64,000 bases of DNA from Nageia nagi (lineage: Eukaryota > Pinophyta): contig JBITNC010000001.1 of NCBI GenBank assembly GCA_050084985.1, positions 2,542,001-2,606,000 of the forward strand, read 5' to 3'. The notes below the pieces were generated by a model, which was not told the DNA's origin, did not search any database, and saw only the letters and a list, made by a program, of their open reading frames with translations. This document shows positions 59,346 to 64,000 of this stretch, piece after piece. The position numbers and the translations under genes were made by a program. Within the stretch, counting starts at the first letter, position 1, and each line of letters opens with the position of its first letter.

Positions 59346-59830
59346 ATCAAATTTGGCTTTAGATTTGGATTTGATAGACTTGTAATTACTATTCTACTAT
59401 TTGTTTTCACCTTTTTTGAAGTCCTTTTTTGGAGCATGGAAAGATTTCTTTTGATTATGGAGCTTCTTTTCAAAGTGAGTCTTTGTTGTTATACTAAAAA
59501 AGTAACCTTGTTAGCAAATAAGATAAGACATGTTACAACCAATATTTTTTCTTTATTACTCTTAAATAGACCTCAATGATACAATGAAAAATCTCTTTTG
59601 ATTTATTGCCTTGCAAAAGGGCTCTTACAAAGTAGTATTTCAACCTCTATAGTTGTTTTATAGGGTCACTAGCAACTCATTTCAATTGATCAACAATAGT
59701 GTCTATAAGCTCCAAAAAATTATCTTCTAAAACTTGAAAAAAATATGGATTTCTCCTCTCTAATTTTGTATGAATTTCTCCATTTAGTTTTGTTGCTCTA
59801 CACCTATGGACCCTGCACAAATACAAATAG

Positions 59831-62530
59831 AAAAGAAATCAAACATACCTGTTTATATCATAAAAATAAGTATAATATTGGACATAAACAAGCATGTAAA
59901 GTGTAGAACAATAATGCATTTAAGTCAATAAACTTGGATGTATTTTGATGGAGTAACTTTGAATTTTTAAATTGGGTCCCTTTGCTTCATTATAGAAGAT
60001 TTTATTTATAGATTTCACAAAAAAACAAAGTTTTCAATTTTGAAACAAAAATCAAGATAGAAAAACCTATTGAGCTTTTTCATGGCTATGATCTGAAGCT
60101 GAGATGTGTGGGATGTATGATGAGTCATCCATTATCTCTTACTTTCTTTCTAAGATGCTTATAGAGTTACCATTTTTATTTGCTTTTACCAATTACAAAA
60201 TCATCGATGTCTAGGTATCGAACATCGACATCTAACTTGAGTCACTGATAATTGAAGTCAAACACTAGCAATTAGCAGACTATGGTTAGCTTTTTAATTT
60301 TACTTTAATTTTTTGTTTTTCTTTCATATTTTGAAAGAAGGATAATTTTTGGGTGTCAATATTTTTCCCCTTTTTGAATTATTCATTAATTGTAAGTGAG
60401 GGATAACTCAAAAAACTTACATTTCTAAAGATGGGTTCATTCAAGTTTCTTAAGTCTTATTTTTGACTTTAGTCAATATTTTGGATTAACCTATTCTCTA
60501 TGAATAACCCAAATTTGATTGATTGAATTATAATTAAATTAATTTTTGATCTTTTGCATTTGATGTATTTTGAAATTAATGTGGTTGTATTATCAAAGTA
60601 GAACTTGTTGGAATCACTATTCTATGTGCTGTTTGTGGTAGGTAGGTGATGAGCTGCTATGTCATCTACATATGCCAAAGTTAGCATGTGGTAAAGAAGT
60701 TACCATATGAATACATTTATCTTGATTGTTTTGCTTTTCATCCTATTTGTTAGGTTACATGATGATATTACACAAAATTTGATACAATGTACTTAATCAT
60801 ATCCAATCCCAACCTTCTGTTGCCTATCAAAAGAAGGGTCATTTTCAAATTTGGAATTACTCATAGGTTTTAATTTTTCTGAAACACTTAACCTTGGTCA
60901 AATCACTAAGTGAGTGAATTGTTTCATTTTATCTTTGATACATTTTTCAAATTTTATAGTTATATATATATATATATATATATTAGGAGTGTGAAGCATT
61001 AATGGTAGCTTTCTTAATGTGACCTCACAAGGAACCCAGGGTACACATTTTTCATCCAGATTCTTATGTTAAAAGAAAGGTTTTAAATATTTTTTGTATT
61101 TTTTTATATAGACATAAGCTAAACCTAAACTAAAAGGAGGGCTTAAGTTTATATATATATTTTGTTGGTTATTATTGTTTTGTGATTTTGATTGATTTTC
61201 ATCATCATTCATTTTTTTAGGTGGGGGTTTTGTTTAAATCCTTGACTTGTGTTGATGCTTGGTTGATGTTTAAATTTGACCTAATCTTTGTGAATAAGTC
61301 AAGTTTGATTGGTTGAATCATGATCAGCTCATGTTCTAATCATTTTTGCACTTTATCATATTTTGTAAACCATTATTGTGTATACCAAAATGATGCTCAT
61401 ATTTATCTCAATACTATGTGCTATTTATGGTAGGTACATGATGATGCTTAGCTTGTCTACATATGGCAAAGCTACTATAAGATAAATTATGGGTTTTGTG
61501 AATATAATTGGTTCAATTTTGCTAACTTCCATCCTATTAGCTAGGTTACATGATGATCTCATGCAGAAGGTCATATCACATTTGTTAATCATGTTCAATT
61601 TTCAAATTTTGAATTATTCATGAAATTTGATTTCTCTTACACATGTGATTTAGGTTATTTTAACAAGTAAGAGTCTTGTTTGTTTTTGTGTATTTTTATC
61701 ACCTCATCAAGGATTAATGATGAGGTGTGTAAGTATATTTTTAATTTTTTTTGTAAATATGTTCTTGGTATACACACATATTTCTATATTTTCTTTGCCT
61801 AGAAGAGGGGCTTAAATACTTTATATTATGATATTTTATCACTTTAGTCTTGATATGAACCTAAGCTAATCCTAAAAAAGAAGGAGGGCTTAAGTATTTC
61901 ATTCATCATTCCTTTTTTAAAATTTTGAATGTTGTATTTTGAGTATTTGTATAATGTTATGGGTCATCAAAAATTGGTTCAAATCATCAACATCTCATGT
62001 GAATCATCGACATCTGATATAAAATTGCCAACATTCCAAGTCATGGTCAAAATAAAAAGACAAAGTGACTTGTCATTTTCTCATTTATCTTTTATGATTC
62101 TTAGGAGCTTTGGTTGACCTATCACACTCTCCATCGTGGACTACCTATTTTCATGCTTTGTCATATTTTATGAGCCAATATATCACCAAGGAGAAGATCA
62201 GTTGTCCATAGATGACAAATGAAAGAGGAGGTAGGGTTTTAAAACCCTCTTTTAAATTTTTTTGCCAAATTTTTTTTAGGGCCTAATTTAAAAATGTGAA
62301 TCCATAGAAGTAGTTTTTTTTCACATTTAGACCCTTTTAATCTATTTGAAATTTATTGTTTGATGTATTTTTTAACATTTTCCCCCTTTTTGGGTGCCTC
62401 AATTGTGATCATCAGCTAAGGCTAAAGGGTTTCAAAGTCATAGGCATTTACCCAACTATCAAATCACTAACATTTGGTCTTTAAAGTTATTTTTTTTAAC
62501 TTAGTTAATTTAGTATTCTAGGTTTGAGCT
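59831..62530. other. No recognisable gene
   Basis: AT-rich DNA. A (TA)n run lies at about 60960-60983. Several GGAGGGCTTAA-type words recur near 61135 and 61890, and the stretch TAGGTACATGATGA / TTACATGATGATAT appears near 60640-60770 and again near 61430-61560, so an old duplication of part of the region is likely. Confidence 0.45.
60641..61570. repeat. Possible old direct duplication
   Basis: Roughly 60600-60790 and 61390-61580 share the order TATGTGCT.TTT.TGGTAGGTA, CATATG.CAAAG, CATCCTATT and AGGTTACATGATGAT with similar spacing. This is judged by eye only. Confidence 0.55.
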
Positions 62531-62539
62531 ATGTTCAAT

Positions 62540-63300
62540 TCTAAGGGTCATTACCCTATGATACTTTAGGATGGTTGTGCTTTTCTTACCATTATGGACC
62601 ACATGTTTCTTCAGAGTGTGGGTTTCAGTGTTGGACCCTACATGGGTCACATCCACTAGGATTACCCTCTCATGGTAGGTTTTCTTAATATATGGGGCTC
62701 CACCATGTTTATTTTTGATCTCCTGATAAGGGAGATGATAATTACTATAGAGGATATGCATCACTTATACAAATTACCCATTCAGGGTAAAAGGATTAAA
62801 TATTTCATTGATTGAGATGACATTAGACCAACCATTTCTTATTTATATGTATCTAACCATATTGATATAATCATGTCTAATATTAGCTCAAGCAGGATCA
62901 AGTATCTTTAGTATTGGCATGACAATCAACATGGGAATATCAAGTTCTGTATCCATTGCTATGCATTACCTGATATAGGCAATGGTAGGTTTTCCTAATC
63001 ATTACTCCCAATAGTGGTAGATATGATACAACATGATACTATCTTTACTTGGGCTTCTACTTTGCTAGTATAATGTTATAAGGAGCTTTTCTTCTACTCT
63101 TAGGGTCATAGGACATTGTTGATGGTTACAGTCACTTTGTAAGCATGGAAATATGAGCATATTGTTGTGGAAAACCCTCATGGAATTCCTATTCTTGATT
63201 TTGCTACACATGCAGATAATGAATCTTTGCATGCATATCTTTAGCATCTCAAGCACATAGATGAAGATAGGCTAAGATAAAGGGTAGACAGAGATAAGAA
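62540..63300 (+). pseudogene. Second plant mobile domain (PMD-like) pseudogene
   Basis: At 62702-62815 the plus strand reads TMFIFDLLIREMIITIEDMH and then YKLPIQGK. This fits the PMD pattern F.L..GEMT.T.EDV..L..LP..G. About 200 bases on, DTIFTWASTLLV, a stop and CYKELFF fit the Y.WGAA.LA.LYREL segment. LLMVTVTL, a stop, and AWKYEHIVVENPHG at 63115-63190 fit LLQ.WAWEHI. The order and spacing match the first relic at 21686. Stops and frame changes make it a pseudogene. It ends before the window does and no transposon ends were found. Confidence 0.6.
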
Positions 63301-64000
63301 ATAGGCCATGGTGCAATCATTGCAACAATAATAAGCAAGGGTAGAGGATGTCACAACTGGTGTAAAGAGGTACTCTTCTTCCTTTGTTAGAGATATCTAC
63401 AGATAAAAGGATTACTTTCAGGGGTAGTTGACACATAAATGGTAGGTGTTCAGACTTTAAGGCTCGATTTGAAGTATTCACTTCCTTCCCTAAGTTACAT
63501 CCCTTTGGATATCAATGCTCTCCTAGGTACTACAACCAATAGGGCATATAAGGGGTTGTTAGTGCAAGAGTGAGCAGAGGGAGGGATACAATGTCTCCTA
63601 GCTAGAGTACTACAACTACTTCATCTCATCATAAGCTTGGATATTCAAATATTAGGGTTTTTATATGAGAGAAGAGTATTGGTAGCCCATTAGTACAGAG
63701 AGGTCCAAAGGTCAGTGAGATCAGTGGTCAGGGTGGTGGTGAGGGAAGTGAGTATGAGGATGCCCTTAACAATTAATTATTAGTCCCTTTATGTTATGTA
63801 ATTTTGTTATTAGTTTATGATATGATGTTGATGGATGATATCTTATATTCATTTTTTATCATGGTAATCATGATTGGGATGGCATGGATGCCTAGGTGAT
63901 GGACACTATGATTATTATTTTTTGACATATATATACATGTGATGATATTTTTGGATACTAGTGTTTATGATGATAGTTTGGTAAGTTTTTATTTTGATAT

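Larger units (their letters stand above)
54953..59830 (-). mobile_element. Ty1-copia element D (B/D family), 5' end not found
   Basis: Minus-strand element with a 3' LTR at about 54953-55489 and a PPT (complement of CTCCCCCTTAATG) directly after it. RNase H traces lie near 56230-56800, RT near 56900-57680 with YVDD at 57184-57173, integrase at about 57960-58700, protease at 59180-58990 and a zinc knuckle near 59340-59290. The gag N-terminus, PBS and 5' LTR are not seen before the window end. Either the element is truncated near 59830, or it has a long leader as in B. The sequence is heavily broken. Confidence 0.82.

Overview
The window looks like nuclear DNA of a seed plant with a large, transposon-rich genome, and a conifer or other gymnosperm is the likeliest source. 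The reasons are one multi-exon plant gene in 64 kb, AT-rich flanks, and many old, nested, mutation-riddled Ty1-copia elements. The species call is inference. There is no bacterial-style gene organisation.

Layout. 1-5238: nearly complete Ty1-copia element A (minus strand, both LTRs, PBS and PPT), inserted into the integrase of a second copia element B (5239-11355, minus; 5' LTR and PBS at its right end). 12806-16527: small copia element G (plus), missing its integrase core and part of RNase H. 19081-19580: seven-copy, 70-bp minisatellite. 21686-22330: broken plant mobile domain (PMD) gene. 23331 to about 34062: copia element C (plus). C carries a solo LTR of the B/D family inside its RT (26758-27212, flanked by the 5-bp duplication CTAAA) and a whole minus-strand copia element E inside its RNase H (28363-33518).

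34063-48200 is a TE-poor island holding the only intact cellular gene. It is an LHY/CCA1-type circadian clock MYB factor on the minus strand, with seven coding exons (46584 down to 36332), predicted to encode 1021 aa. Upstream are a leader rich in small uORFs, a TATA-like site, and a locally GC-richer promoter with a G-box and a second ACGT-core element. Two introns carry local tandem duplications.

48200-64000 is again repeat territory: a Ty3/gypsy fragment (49937-50570, plus), a copia element D (about 54953-59830, minus) of the same family as B, and a second broken PMD gene near the right end (about 62540-63300, plus).

The LHY gene would act alone as a dawn-phased transcription factor. The other coding traces are transposon proteins with stops or frameshifts, so no complete, uninterrupted pol frame remains. 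I found no tRNA or rRNA gene and no CRISPR array. I did not find a convincing unknown multi-gene system. The most interesting points are the long LHY protein with its uORF-rich leader, the two PMD relics, and the datable nested insertions.
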